A DNA stretch of 64,000 nucleotides. It comes from Favolaschia claudopus. Taxonomy: Eukaryota; Basidiomycota; Agaricomycetes; Agaricales; Mycenaceae. Shown piece by piece: positions 37,442 to 48,253 of this stretch. Position numbers and translations under genes: made by a program. Positions within the stretch are counted from its first letter, which is position 1; each line of letters begins with the position of its first letter. Location: positions 2,046,001 through 2,110,000 of the forward strand of contig JAWWNJ010000015.1 in assembly GCA_037176885.1 (NCBI GenBank). Reading direction: 5' to 3'. The notes beneath the pieces were generated by a model. The model saw only the letters and a program-made list of their open reading frames with translations. It made no database searches and was not told the DNA's origin.

Positions 37442-40400
37442 ATGACCACCATGCCCAAGGACGGAAAACGAAAACGCGAGGAGACAGACAGTGAAGACGA
37501 GCAAGAGGAAGGTTTCCAAGTTGGTTCGTATTCATTATCTTACTTCTTGTTCACCTTTGTTCTCAGCCCAAACCACAGAAGTTATCACTCATGCTCGCGT
37601 CAAAGATGTCAATCTCGAAGATCCTTGGGTGCGCGTCCTCTCTCTCATGCGAATCAATCGTTAACATATATTCACAGGAATATAGGGTCAAGGTGCGAGA
37701 TGTTCCCGATGGTAATTCAATCTCTGAACTCGGTTATCTCAAGTGGGGTGGCTACGGATCCGACGAAGACTCGTAGGCCTTTCAAATCTCAATAGTCTTT
37801 CCTTTGACCAAAGAGTCGGTGTAGCTGGGAACCATCCGCAAACGTTGCTGCTTGTCAGCGGCTCCTTGCCAGTTTCTGGGAAGAGGTAGGCGTGGACAAC
37901 AATGATTATAACGAAGGCGACGTCTTTGCTGCGTCCAAGAAATGGATCAGTCAGTTTTAACTCGACTTCGTTGATCTCCCCTTGTTGACTTATGTTTACA
38001 ACAGAAAAGGAACGGGCCCGGTTCAAGACAGAGTTTGACAAGTCTAAGGAAGAAGAGAGAAAGCAAAAAGAAAGAGCTGAGAAGAAAAAGGAAGCTCGAT
38101 TGGCTGCAAAGCACGAGGTTTGTTTCCCTGCTGTTCTGTCTTTGCAAATTGATTAAATGGGAGCCTTGCAGGCAAAGAAGAGGAAGAAGAATATCGAAAA
38201 ACAAAAGTCTTCTTCAGCAAAGCCTTCCCGTAGTGCCTCAGCAGTTTCTGTCCGTCATAATTCAGTTTCTTCTGTTTCCTCTTATCCCGTCCCTGTGCCT
38301 GCCTCTGCCTCTACCTCTACATCCGCCCCTCCTCCAATCAAGCTCTTTGCTTCGGATTCAGAAGATTCCGACGATGATGTACCACTTGCGAACGTCAAAA
38401 AGAAGCAGAAGAAGAAGCGAAAGCTTTCCGCTGACGGTGAAGTATGTCGAACCGCAAGCTGGTTTTGCATTATTTTCAAGTACTGCGTTGCAGGATAATC
38501 ACCCAGCCAAGGTGCAAAAGATTCAGGATAAGCCAACCACGTTCGCGAAAGTTTCTTCAGCCAAATTGTTCAAAACTTCTGAGCCAAGCAACAAAGTACA
38601 AATAGGCAGCCTTTTCTTGTCGAGGTCTAATCGGGTTTTACTTCAGGGAAAGAAAGCTGCTTCATATTCCCGGCCTCCTTCTCCGCCTGCTAAAGCGAAA
38701 GACCCTGATGCGAAAACCAAAGTACTAGATTGCTCTCAGAGAACGTCTCTCATATTAACGCCTTCTGCAGGGCAAGAAGTCCGCACCCGTCTCGCGAGCT
38801 CCCTCTCCGACTATAATCCAATCAACCAGCAAGGTATGCAGCTGATCATGGCCCGTTCACAATCTGAGAACGTCTCCTTCCAGGTCAAAGGTTCTGCGTT
38901 GCGACCCACTACACCGCCACCTGAGAAACTCTTTGCATCTACCCCCACCCCACCATCCTCTCCCGAAATAAGTCTCTCGTCTCTTACTCCCGTATCCAAA
39001 GCCAAGGCACAGGCCACAGAAATAAGTGCACCCGCCTCATCAATCCAGTCAAAGGCCCGACCTCAGGTCTCGATCAACACCAACTTGCCTGCTGTTTCGC
39101 CCGTTTTATCTGGATCCACAACGTTCAAGCCCACTCCCTTGCCGCTTCCAAAGCCCTCGAAGTTGTCTTCGGCAGTCCCCTTACCACCACCTCGACGGAC
39201 TTCCAGTCTCAATCCATCCTCTGCATCTTCAGCTTCGTTCTCATCTCGTCCGTTCACGAAGACTGCGACACCTATTGTCCCGCCCCCGCCGTCCGCTTCC
39301 TCATCCAAACTCTCGACACCAGTACTTCCTACCCCCAAGTCTGCCACCCCCACAGTTTTTTCGGCAAAACCTCCTACCCCAGTGATCTCTTCGATTGCTG
39401 CTCCAATTCCACAAGACAAGGCATTCCGACGCCAACCAATGGCTCTTCCAGACCCTGGCGGTGGCAGAGGCAGCGGGTTATCAACCAAACAACGTCTAGC
39501 CCAAGGCGCCATGGCTCTGGCGCCTACCAGCACTAAAGAACCCGCCAGAAAACCGAGCCTCGCTGGGTTAAGTTTCAGGAAAACTCCCTCTGTGCCCGGT
39601 GCGAGTGGAAGTACTCCTAGGACTCAGAGTTTACCCGTGCCCAAACTGGCTGCACGTCCCGAAATCGATCCCCTTTTCGACGACCCGGAAGAGGTCGTCC
39701 CCGACCAAGTCGATTCTCCTGTGGATATGTTCCAGGAACCAGAGTCGATATTGCCACCTGCGTAGGTTGCTCGCCGCTCGCACACTTTGAGAATCACTAA
39801 CCTCCCAAATCAGCCTGTCTCGAAAGTCTTCGCAACCTTCCTTGGCAGAAGCGGAGGAATTTTTGAAGGATTTGATGCCCCCAAAGTATGTATCCATATC
39901 GTACCTGAGTTTCCCCAAAAAGATATCGATCTCTGATTATTTAGGCTTGCTGCACCACTTGCGTGAATGTCCTGTTATGATTCAACTTCCTTACACTAAA
40001 TAATATGTGTTTATAGCCCAGCTGTAGATGCACAGGATGGTCCCGGTCCTCCGAAACCAGTTGGGTTAAAGCCGAAGACGCTACCTCTGAAGTCAGTGAA
40101 CATTCTCTCCTTGTGAGGTTCGATATTGAATGCACCAGGCCGATTCCCAAGAAATGGAAGTGGACAGGCAAGATGCTCATGGACGTGACCGATGTAAAAG
40201 ACGGTCCTCAACGAACGGACCACCTTTGCGATGTGGTTCTGAACGACCTCTACCCTTCAACTATACAGGGTCCACAAATCAACATTGTCATGTCGGCATC
40301 CGTCCCGTCTCTTCATCTCTTGAGTTTTCACGATCTCGTGGATATGAGCGAATTTCTGAAAACTTCGGGTGTGAGGATGGATGCCACTATACCGTTGCAA

Positions 40401-41894
40401 CAGCTTGCTCGTGTAGCCCCCAGTGCAGACAAGGATGCAGAGGCGCTGAAGGTCCTGGCGCGCTACATGACGAAGAAAAACTTTGTATGTTTTCTTCTCC
40501 CTACACTACCACATATTTTGAAGCTTCACAGGTTAGCCTTGTACCCATGCGCCTGGACGATGCCCTCAAGGGCCATCTTCTTCTGTTCCCTCCCGTCATG
40601 GACGTGCTTTGCCGCATGCTGAAAGTTCCTGAAGACATGATAAAGAACAGTTCGTTAATTGCTGCACTTCTACCTTGGAAGCCGTTTGCCAAGGAATCGA
40701 GGCGGCCTTTCGGTCTGCTTACGCAGCCACTCAAGCCCTCCATACTCTCCGACGCCGACTGGAAGAGAACGATGTCGAAGAGCAAATACCAGCTTGCGCT
40801 TCGAATTCTCCAGTTCCCACGGGAACTGCACGATTGGTTTTCCAGGTCAGAAAGGACGTACAGCGTCTGGCCTTCAGCCGAAGACAGGACGGGCAATCGT
40901 GATCGGGAAATAGGATATCTGACGTCAATACTGAACGAGTGCGGTGCGAAGAAGGTTGGCTTCAAGACTGACCTGAGGGCGATCTTCGTGCATGTCGGTT
41001 CATTGGCGACAATCCAGAAAATGCCGCTGCTTGTCGAGCGACGGTCCCAGATGTGTGGCCTGCGCTTTTATACGTTTGGGACGCACGAAAGCGTTCATCC
41101 AGAATCGTGGGGTATACGCGAAATATTCCCCCTTGGTATTTTCTTTGCTCTCGGTCTATTGCATGCATTCAATGTTTATCAGGTGGCGTCGTCACTTTCA
41201 CAGCCCGCGCTCTCTACGAGGATCCCTGGGGCATTGTTAACAGGATCAAGGCGATTAACAGTCACCCATTATGGTCCTGCTACATCTTACCATCTGTTAT
41301 TGGGATGGCCACGAGACTATGCAGTCCGCAAGAGGACCCATTAGCTGCCTTCGATAGGTCAGACATGCCAGACATTCGTACCTCCAAACATTAATAACGG
41401 GAAATAGGAACGAATTTGTTTTTGACCGTCTTCTCAGGGCAGTCGAGGACGGGGAAATTGCGGTCCTGCGAGCGCCGCCTTTGAACCGAAATGCGACTAC
41501 CGAGCTCGATCCCATTGCGGATTGGCTGCGAAGCAATTGGATAAACAGACCCTTGGGCTCACGACAAACTCTGGAACGATGTTTGGATGCCTTTAGTGTC
41601 AAGTATTCCAACATGCCGCAAGCGAGGTGGACTCCTGCAATCGAGGCTGAGATATCGACGGACTTCAACCTGATGCAGAGGCAGCCCAACATTATGACAC
41701 GGTACCGACGATACATCGTTATCAAAGCTGAGACCGACAACCCGGAGCCGGACAGAGACGGGGTGAGTGGTTCTACTTCCATGTCAAATTCCCTATTCAA
41801 CGAAAGCATATCGTAGTTCGAATGGGTGTCGAACTCGAAATTTTCTTTCTGCGACGATTTTATGCCTACTGCTCACAAGAGCACTATATCTTGA
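37442..41894 (+). CDS. Chromodomain protein with SPOC-like C-terminal region (Chp1-like layout)
   Basis: About 1,200 residues. Splicing five short N-terminal exons gives a canonical chromodomain: EVITHARVKDVNLEDPW, then EYRVKWGGYGSDEDSWEPSA, with the aromatic cage positions and the WEP motif, followed by NVAACQRLLASFWEEVG. The 51-nt intron that creates RVK|WGGYG starts at the GTGCGAG after EYRVK. Next come a Lys/Glu helix (38030-38120) and about 500 residues of Ser/Pro/Thr-rich linker (38160-39765). The C-terminal half opens with WKWTGKMLMDV and contains LLSFHDLVDMSEFLKTSGVR, LQQLARVAPSADKDAE, ARYMTKKNFVCFLP and LDDALKGHLLLFPPVMDVLC, which read like a SPOC domain. A later region has REIFPLGGVVTFTARALYED and SHPLWSCYILPSVIGMA. 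Stop at 41894 after a last intron. Chromodomain plus SPOC is the arrangement of fission-yeast Chp1 (RITS complex); that role is an inference. Confidence 0.72.
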
Positions 41895-42043
41895 ACATCT
41901 TGAATAATTTACTGTACCCTCGTTATGAATGAGTAAGTAGTTTAGCAGCCCGTTTGTATAGCAATAGCATGAATTTTTGTCGTCACCGCTCGACCTGGTC
42001 CCGAATTCAGACGGGCCCGTAGATGTTTTTTTTCTAGTCAGGG

Positions 42044-42085
42044 ATCATTGGTGTCGACTCACTGCGGCATCGGTGCCGCAATGAT
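42044..42085. repeat. Overlapping inverted repeats upstream of eS27
   Basis: A perfect 7-bp stem TGCGGCA/TGCCGCA with TCGG loop lies at 42063-42080. A second, larger pairing ATCATTG (42044-42050) with CAATGAT (42079-42085) shares two bases with it, so the two folds exclude each other. It is 91 bp before the eS27 ATG. Confidence 0.6.
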
Positions 42086-42175
42086 TTAAATTCGAACTCC
42101 GCCTGCTAGATAGTTCCCACGCTGTGCCCTTTCACTTTCTCTTTTGCGTGAGCCCCGCATAAAAACTCGACCACC

Positions 42176-42591
42176 ATGGTGCGCGTCGTGCTCGTCGTGT
42201 GGCCACCGATGCTGATGACCGCCATCGTGTAGACTCTCGCCGTCGACCTCCTCAACCCCTCTGCAGAATTCGAAAAGCGCCAGCACAAGCTCAAGCGCCT
42301 CGTACAGTCTCCCAACTCGTACTTCATGGATGTTAAATGCCCCGGTGCGTTTATGACCCGATAATCTTGTCCTTAGAACTGGCATTGAAGGCCGACCATA
42401 GGCTGCTTCGCGATCACCACCGTCTTCTCCCATGCACACACCGTCGTCCTTTGCGGCTCGTGCGCAAGCGTCCTATGCCAGCCCACCGGTGGTAAGGCAC
42501 GGTTGACGGAAGGTCCGTCTTCTATTCATCTCGACATGTAATCCCGCTAAACTGCCATATCTCAGGGTGCTCATTCCGTCGGAAAAACTAG
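42176..42591 (+). CDS. RPS27: 40S ribosomal protein eS27
   Basis: Zinc-ribbon protein of the small ribosomal subunit. Four exons: 42176-42178 (only the ATG), 42233-42344, 42402-42512, 42566-42591. Spliced product: [83 protein letters not shown]. The four zinc cysteines are present (CPGC and CGSC). The length of 83 residues is normal. Reading through without splicing the first intron hits a stop, so the one-codon exon is required. The 54-nt first intron begins directly after the initiator ATG. It may carry regulatory signals, as first introns of ribosomal protein genes often do. Confidence 0.96.
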
Positions 42592-42912
42592 ACTTGTTGT
42601 TGTATCTTACGCTCTCGCATCTCCGGCACCTCTAGCAGCATTTATCGCATTCTCTTACCTCCTCACGTCCTCTACATGCCATGCTCATGTATCGTCGAGA
42701 TATAAACACTCAAAAGTATGCTTGGGCTCCTACCGTCGACTCGGTTCCGCGGTGCCGTACGATCATGTCTCCATTTACTGTTGTATCCAAATGATTCATC
42801 CAAGGATTCCTCGTCTCCGAGTCCGACAATCTATAGGATGGTGTATATAAGCAAAATCTATCCGAGCATGAGTATTCCAGGTATAAGATAATAGTTAGTT
42901 TCCAATTAGATC
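42592..42912. other. Convergent intergenic spacer
   Basis: 321 bp between the stops of eS27 and the thioesterase. AT-rich in its right half (GTATATAAGC at 42843-42852). No gene seen. Confidence 0.55.
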
Positions 42913-44434
42913 TCAAAGTTTCGCCTTCTCCGATTCCTCCTCAGGTCCCCGAATGTCCGCACGCACGACGCCCTCTTGTGTGGTTATCGCAACGAGTTTC
43001 CCTTGCCGCGTATACAGCTATGCGGGGTTTTTCACTTCAAACATCGAAATTGAATGAATGCGACATACCTGCCCATATACGATTCCACGTCCGTTACCAG
43101 CTGCAGGCGAGGCCATCTACAAGAATTGAATCAGACGAGGAGAATGCAACATACACAGATGCTTACGACGTATAAGAGCCAGTCTCCGCAGTCAAAGTTG
43201 TCGCTAGAAACACAACATTTGACAAAAGCCTGGGCTAGCAACGGAAAGAACGCACTCGTAGAAGCATATTGAATGGTCAATTGTTGTCTGGAAAGAGGTA
43301 TGTAAATGAGAACAGAAGGCGGCAGTGATGCGTACTGTCATGGCGGTGGCCTTGGGTCCCTTGCCAAACCGTTGGAGACCCAGCGCCTGCGTTGCCGCGC
43401 TCAATCTTAACAGGAAGAGGTTAAACATCGCTTCTATCAAGCAGGGAACACGTACAGATGAAGGTCGGAAAGGTAACCCAGGATGCACTGAATTTTTCAG
43501 GAACGGAACGCGTAGAACGAAAACCCACCACAAACCTTCTGAAACGGTGCATCATACTCCGGGATGTTCCTTGCCTGCATCCAATAGCACAACCTCAGTG
43601 AATTGGGGAGCGACATATCCTTCTCCACAGGCTTAATCGCAATAGGACTGCCCCTCCTGTCCTATTCACCGTCCACCAATCATCTCACCATTCGCCAACT
43701 ATTATCAGAAACACGGAAACTCACATTCAACCAATCATTATACACCCCCTTCACCTTAGGATGAATCCCCTCCCGCGCCATCACCTCTTCGTACCTCTCC
43801 TCCTCGAACCGACACGCCTCGGGCGGGGGCACGCTGGGCATGCGCCATCCGCGCGAGGGTTGCCACGGCTCGGGTTTCTGAAAGGAGCACATCATCATGA
43901 AGACGACGCGGCCGTTTTGGAGGGCTTTGACGGCGCGGGTGAGGTAGGAGCGTCCGTCGCGGAGGCGGTCGACGAAGTAGACTATGGGTTTTGAGGCGGA
44001 GGCGGAGGCGAGGAAGTAACACTGCGGAGAGAATCGTTATTTTGTCTATCTGGGCTGGGATGGCAAGGAAGGGGGCGTACGTGGAGGGACTGTAGACAGT
44101 ATCGTTGGTTAGCAGAATGCCCCGAAGTATGCGTAGATAAATGATATACTTACATGTAAACCATATTCAGGATCGACCGAGTTGGTAGCAGCCACGATAG
44201 CCTGACTGATAACCTGTCTGCCATTCCATTCGTGAGTTCGCAAGACACAGATTCCTTCTTCCGAACAGTCTCCTACCCGCCAAAGACGCCCCTAGCGCGG
44301 GAAGGATGCCAGAGAGTTTTGGACCGAAATAGGTCGATATCGAGACGCTCTAATTCGAGAGCAGTAGCGATTTGTTCGTGGGCGTATTGCGGGGCGGACT
44401 CAGGGCGCACTGTGGATGTAGAAGTGGAAGCCAT
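42913..44434 (-). CDS. Acyl-CoA thioesterase II (TesB/ACOT8 type), probably peroxisomal
   Basis: Double-hotdog thioesterase that hydrolyses fatty acyl-CoA to free acid and CoA. Seen: ELERLDIDLFRSKTLWHPSR, GVFGG joined to QVISQAIVAATNSVDPEYGL, HSLHCYFLASASASKPIVYF, VDRLRDGRSYLTRAVKALQN, RVVFMMMCSFQKPEP, EGIHPKVKGVYNDWLN joined to ERTGSPIAIKPVEKDMSLPN, and RLCYWMQARNIPEYDAPFQK. These match the family motifs (VFGGQ, LHSxHxYFL, GxSYxTRxVxAxQxG). The C-terminal part includes LVAITTQEGVVRADIRG and ends EESEKAKL at 42913. AKL is close to the peroxisomal targeting signal SKL, so peroxisomal import is likely. Start 44434 (MASTSTSTVRPESAP). Six or seven introns; the middle of the second hotdog domain (43200-43500) was not resolved exon by exon. 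Confidence 0.86.
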
Positions 44435-44736
44435 AAGGGAGGGAGGGGAATTGGGGAATTGGCAAAAGTCTTGTTGCCATTGACAGTCCGCTTATAGTCT
44501 GCAACGGAAACTCCGGATGGGTGCGAAAAATGTGATTCTCTCTGATCATTCTGAATCCGGAATACCCGACGCACTCGACTCTCGACTGCAGAGCTTGAGA
44601 AATGCGACTGCGCAGAGCAATTGGGAAAGTCTGGGCAATGTATTAATATACTGGCCTCCGACTACTGATTCAGTAGAAAGAAACTCTGTGTCTGAGTTTG
44701 GTCTGAGTACGATAAGTATATCGCCCTCGAGCGAAT
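44435..44736. other. Intergenic, thioesterase promoter and XPA 3' flank
   Basis: 302 bp. Contains the thioesterase leader and the 3' end of the XPA gene. Nothing else recognised. Confidence 0.5.
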
Positions 44737-45756
44737 CTAGAGTTCCTCAAAATCGACGGTAAATCCACACTCGTGGCACACCTGCTGGCCCGCCTCCCCG
44801 CGTCTCGCCTTCACCGGTCCAAAAACATGTCGATGCTCCTCGTCCTTCCGCCGTTGCCAAACCGACTCTTTCGTCCGTCGCCGCAGGTCTTTCAACCCTT
44901 CTTCAAACTTTTTGTTCTTCTTCTTGCCCTTCTCCGCTGTCCGCCGCTCGTACTCGGCATCAAGCGCCTCGGGCGAGCCCCACTTCTTCCATGCAAATTC
45001 TTCGACCTGATATCGAACGTACAGCATCATGTTTGAGTATGTCGACTTGTGCGGGTTGGCTTTGAGCATATGAGGGAGGAGCTCTTCGTCCCGCAATTCA
45101 GCTGCAGCAAAATCGTCAGAGAACAAGGGGGAGGTGTCTGATGCTATGCACGCACGATCAGTCAAAAGATAATCCTGCTTGCACTCGGTCTTGGTTAGCA
45201 GACTGTATTTTTCTGGGCGGTCGTTCTGACAGGTTTTGCACACTAGACAGCCAAAGGTTTTTCGATAGGTGTGATCAACACTCATTGACCCGCACTCGCG
45301 GCATTTGGGATTGAGAGCAGGGTCGAGGTACACTCCGGGCTCCATGTTCTTCTGTATGCGCTCCCTCTCTCGCTCCTGCTCCTTCCTAATAAAATCCTCA
45401 TCCAGATCCGTCGCCTGCTCATTCAGAAATCCACCCTTCGTGTCGACCATCTTAGAAAGATCATACTCAAAGTAGGTCCCTAGCCGCGAGTCGCGCTTCA
45501 GCGGCTTTTGTTTCCCATCTTTCGATCTGGAGGGGCCGGGTGCGGTGGGTGAGTTGGATGTGGCTGGGACGACGCTAAGTGGGCGTTTGTTATTGGTGTT
45601 GGGGACACTGCTAGTGGATGCCTCCTCTTCGCGTTGGCGTTGATTCGCTTTTGCGCGGAGACGGTTTAGCTCTACTTGTTTGAGTTGTTCCGGTGTGAGT
45701 GGGAGTGCGGCTGAAGTGCTAGCGCGCGGGGGTGGGGTGACGGGGCGGGGGTTCAT
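44737..45756 (-). CDS. RAD14: DNA repair protein Rad14/XPA
   Basis: Damage-verification and scaffold protein of nucleotide excision repair. Start MNPRPVTPPPRAST at 45756; a longer in-frame ATG at 45894 adds unlikely sequence. Then LTPEQLKQVELNRLRAKANQ, DSRLGTYFEYDLSKMVDTKG, GGFLNEQATDLDEDFIRKEQ, the zinc finger (CREC, 14 residues, CLVC, near 45240-45300), KYSLLTKTECKQDYLLTD, ELRDEELLPHMLKANPHKST, YSNMMLYVRYQVEEFAWKKW and the basic helix RRRTKESVWQRRKDEEHRHV. These are the family's DNA-binding motifs. A 54-nt intron (45102-45155) is in frame and lacks a stop; removing it gives the canonical LLTDPELRDEELLP. An extra CHECG pair near the C-terminus (VCHECGFTVDFEEL) is typical of fungal Rad14. About 320 residues. 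Confidence 0.92.
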   Translation of the reverse strand: MNPRPVTPPPRASTSAALPLTPEQLKQVELNRLRAKANQRQREEEASTSSVPNTNNKRPLSVVPATSNSPTAPGPSRSKDGKQKPLKRDSRLGTYFEYDLSKMVDTKGGFLNEQATDLDEDFIRKEQERERERIQKNMEPGVYLDPALNPKCRECGSMSVDHTYRKTFGCLVCKTCQNDRPEKYSLLTKTECKQDYLLTDRACIASDTSPLFSDDFAAAELRDEELLPHMLKANPHKSTYSNMMLYVRYQVEEFAWKKWGSPEALDAEYERRTAEKGKKKNKKFEEGLKDLRRRTKESVWQRRKDEEHRHVFGPVKARRGEAGQQVCHECGFTVDFEEL

Positions 45757-46495
45757 GGAGGTTAATATGAGAAGCGCGTTTGATGAGTCAGAGGTCACGA
45801 CACCGAAGCGGCACAGCCGCCCCCTGACTTCTGCTCGAATATTTGTTCGGAGATTGTTCGAAGAGAACCGGGCCAATTGCCCGCCGCGGTCCATAGGCGG
45901 ATCCTTTGTCTTTCCTCGACCTTACAAGCTTGATTAATATTGGAATGTATTTTCGCAGAAAACAATCGGTCTCATGTGTCTCTCCGTCCGCATGTTGTTC
46001 CTGATTCCCTCCGTTTTTGTACCTCAATCCGTTTTTGTGTCTTGCCATTTCCATACCGCCTGTCTGGCCACGTCGAGTGCTTTGCTGGCATTTTTTATTG
46101 TCGAGGCCTCGGATTATGTAAGGCTAATTGTGAGGTGAGGACAACAAGGATGTACATACGGGGATAAGAACAATAGGCCTTTTTGTACTCACTTTGGGAT
46201 TGGAGCTCTACGCATCGTATATGAGCTGAGACTGAAACGAATCGTTCTCCCAGTTCCGGTTTTTTCTTCTGTCTCTGCTCTGGTGCGTCAGACTGACCCC
46301 TGTAAAGGAAGAATATAAGAGTTACTGATGTGACCTACAGACTTTGCTCTGCTCTACCCACGACACACTCACTCCTTAAGACCTTCTTATTGACTCTCGA
46401 CTCTCTCACTGTATCCTTATATCGCTTTGCTTTCTGCTTGTCTTCCGCGCGCCCTACTCCGCACTACAACTCTACCATCGCCGGACGATTTCGCC
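45757..46495. promoter_or_regulatory. Divergent region, XPA and BTG-like gene
   Basis: 739 bp between starts. Near 46311 is GAATATAAGAG, a TATA-like element, followed by a C/T-rich leader up to the BTG ATG at 46496, so the BTG gene probably has a leader of about 150 nt. No gene seen in between. Confidence 0.5.
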
Positions 46496-47516
46496 ATGTC
46501 TGCTCTCCCCACCACCGTCGTCCATGCTGTCGCCTTCCTCACCCGCCCCCTCGTCGACGTTTACCCCGCCAACACCCTCGCAAAGCTCCAGCTCGTTCTT
46601 GAGGCTAACCTCACTGCCCTCTATGCTCCGTCCTGGGAGCCAGCCCAGCCGCTGAAGGGCTCCGGGCGTCGCTGCCTCACCCTCTCCCCCGACTGCCTTC
46701 CCCCGCGTGCAGTCTATGCCGCGTGTATCGCTGCTGCTGTTCAATGGTTCGATTGGATTGCCCTCCTAGGCAATTGCCAGTTCGACCTCTACGTCGACCC
46801 CGGCTGCGTCGCTATCGGTCTCAATAGCCAGCTCATCTCCATCTGGTCCGCAGACGAGCAGCAGCAGCAGCCCTCCATGCCCGGTGTCCCCACTCGGCAA
46901 GAGCGGAAGACCGCAGCCCAGCAGCTGCTTGAGGATGATGCCGAGTCAGACGAGCAGATCTTCGCCATGATCGCTGACGAGATCGGCGCCCCCACTTGGG
47001 TCACCCCCGTCGTCGCTGACTTCCCCAAGCACCAGCTCCAGATGCCCCGCACCCTCTCGAACCACTCTCGCTCGAGCTCCCGCTCCTCGACGTCGAGCAG
47101 CTCCGGCTTCTCCTTCTCCAGCGGCGACTGCTCTTCACGAACGAGCAGCAGCGGTGACGAGAGCACTTCCCCGCAGCAGCTCCCGAAGCAGTCCCGCCGC
47201 GAGCGCGCCAGACAGGCCCGCGTTTATGTTGATGCCTCCAAGAACGAGGTCACTCCTTACGACGGCGGCAAAACCACTGTCCTCACCGGCGTAAGTGTTT
47301 TTCTCACTTTTTGTTTGACTACTCCGCTCTTCCTCCCTTGCTTCTTCATATTTTTCCGATGGACGAACTGATGCTGACAACTTTTCCTCATAGGCTGTCA
47401 TGCTCGGCTGTGCTCCCAAGAAGGCCGCTCCTGCTTCTCCTCCGGCGGCTGCCTACTTGCGGCCCCAGATCCCCCTCAGCTGGCGTTCAGCTCCTTTCAC
47501 CCCCATGCGCATCTAG
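46496..47516 (+). CDS. BTG/Tob-domain (antiproliferative family) protein
   Basis: About 305 residues. The N-terminal 120 residues match the BTG/Tob domain: VVHAVAFLTRPLVDVYPANT, LQLVLEANLTALYAPSWEPA, PLKGSGRRCLTLSPDCLPPR (family motif KGSGxRCI), AVYAACIAAAVQWFDWIALL and FDLYVDPGCVAIGL (family motif VDPGxVxxR/L). In animals such proteins recruit CCR4-NOT deadenylase to mRNA. After the domain are a short Gln run, an acidic helix (LLEDDAESDEQIFAMIADE), a long Ser-rich stretch with SSSRSSTSSSSGFSFSSGD, and a basic RRERARQARV motif. One intron, 47291-47393, in phase 0; the last exon adds AVMLGCAPKKAAPASPP and ends at 47516. Codon use is strongly C-ending, unlike most neighbours, which suggests high expression. 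Confidence 0.82.
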
Positions 47517-48253
47517 ACGCATGATCACTTCTTCGAATTCGATCACCCGCCTTGCATCTCACGTACATTCACGAAAAAAGCAAATACGGATACAGAGCCA
47601 TCATTCTTAATTCGGGGCTCAGAGTCTAGACTCTCCCCCTCGCCCCTCTCATCTCTCTCACGCACGCCGGACGCCTCATTTCTACGAAAAAGCAGTGCTA
47701 CACATCACTTCGCACTGAACGACACACTCTCTGAATCATTTCTCTTTTCCCCATCATCGGACAAGACCCTCTTTTTGCATCGTTTCCTTCTTTCTTGGAA
47801 CTCCTCATTCATTCAACACACCCTCAATTTGTAATACTGTGCTCGCATCATCTTTCCATTTTTCTTGTTGTTTTTTCTAGCCTGATGTAGCACCTAACCA
47901 CTTTTTGCACTTGTTTGATATCTGTATCTCGTACTCACCTCCTCACGACGCACGACCTGCACATGTCCTACCCCCTACTTTACCTTCGTTTTAATTGCCC
48001 CTCCCCCTTTTGCTTGTTTCGCCGTACATAACTAATTTCTTGGTTTTTGGATTCGGTACATAGCTTAGAACTAGGTATAATTTGTCCCCGCCTTGTTTAG
48101 GTGTGGGCTGGCTTGGTGTATACAAAGAAGCATTGCTTTCAAGTAATAATTGCGTGAAATGAGGAGAATTCCAATCAGATTCGAGGAGTTCGAGGTGACG
48201 TTCCAAACACAAGAAGCCTCGAAGATTTGCTTCCGCGTCGAGGACGAGGATTC
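47517..48253. other. Pyrimidine-rich 3' flank of the BTG gene
   Basis: No gene. From about 47625 to 47990 the plus strand is strongly C/T-biased (many CTCTCC, TTTTC and CCCC runs), which could be a long 3' UTR of the BTG gene. A short minus-strand frame at 47991-48212 lies in it and shows no family features. Confidence 0.45.

Noticed and set aside
42086..42439. 117-codon minus-strand frame opposite eS27
   Set aside because: Shadow of eS27 coding exons; the plus strand gives an exact ribosomal protein.
46789..47166. 125-codon minus-strand Ser-rich frame
   Set aside because: Shadow of the BTG gene, whose biased codons keep the other strand open.
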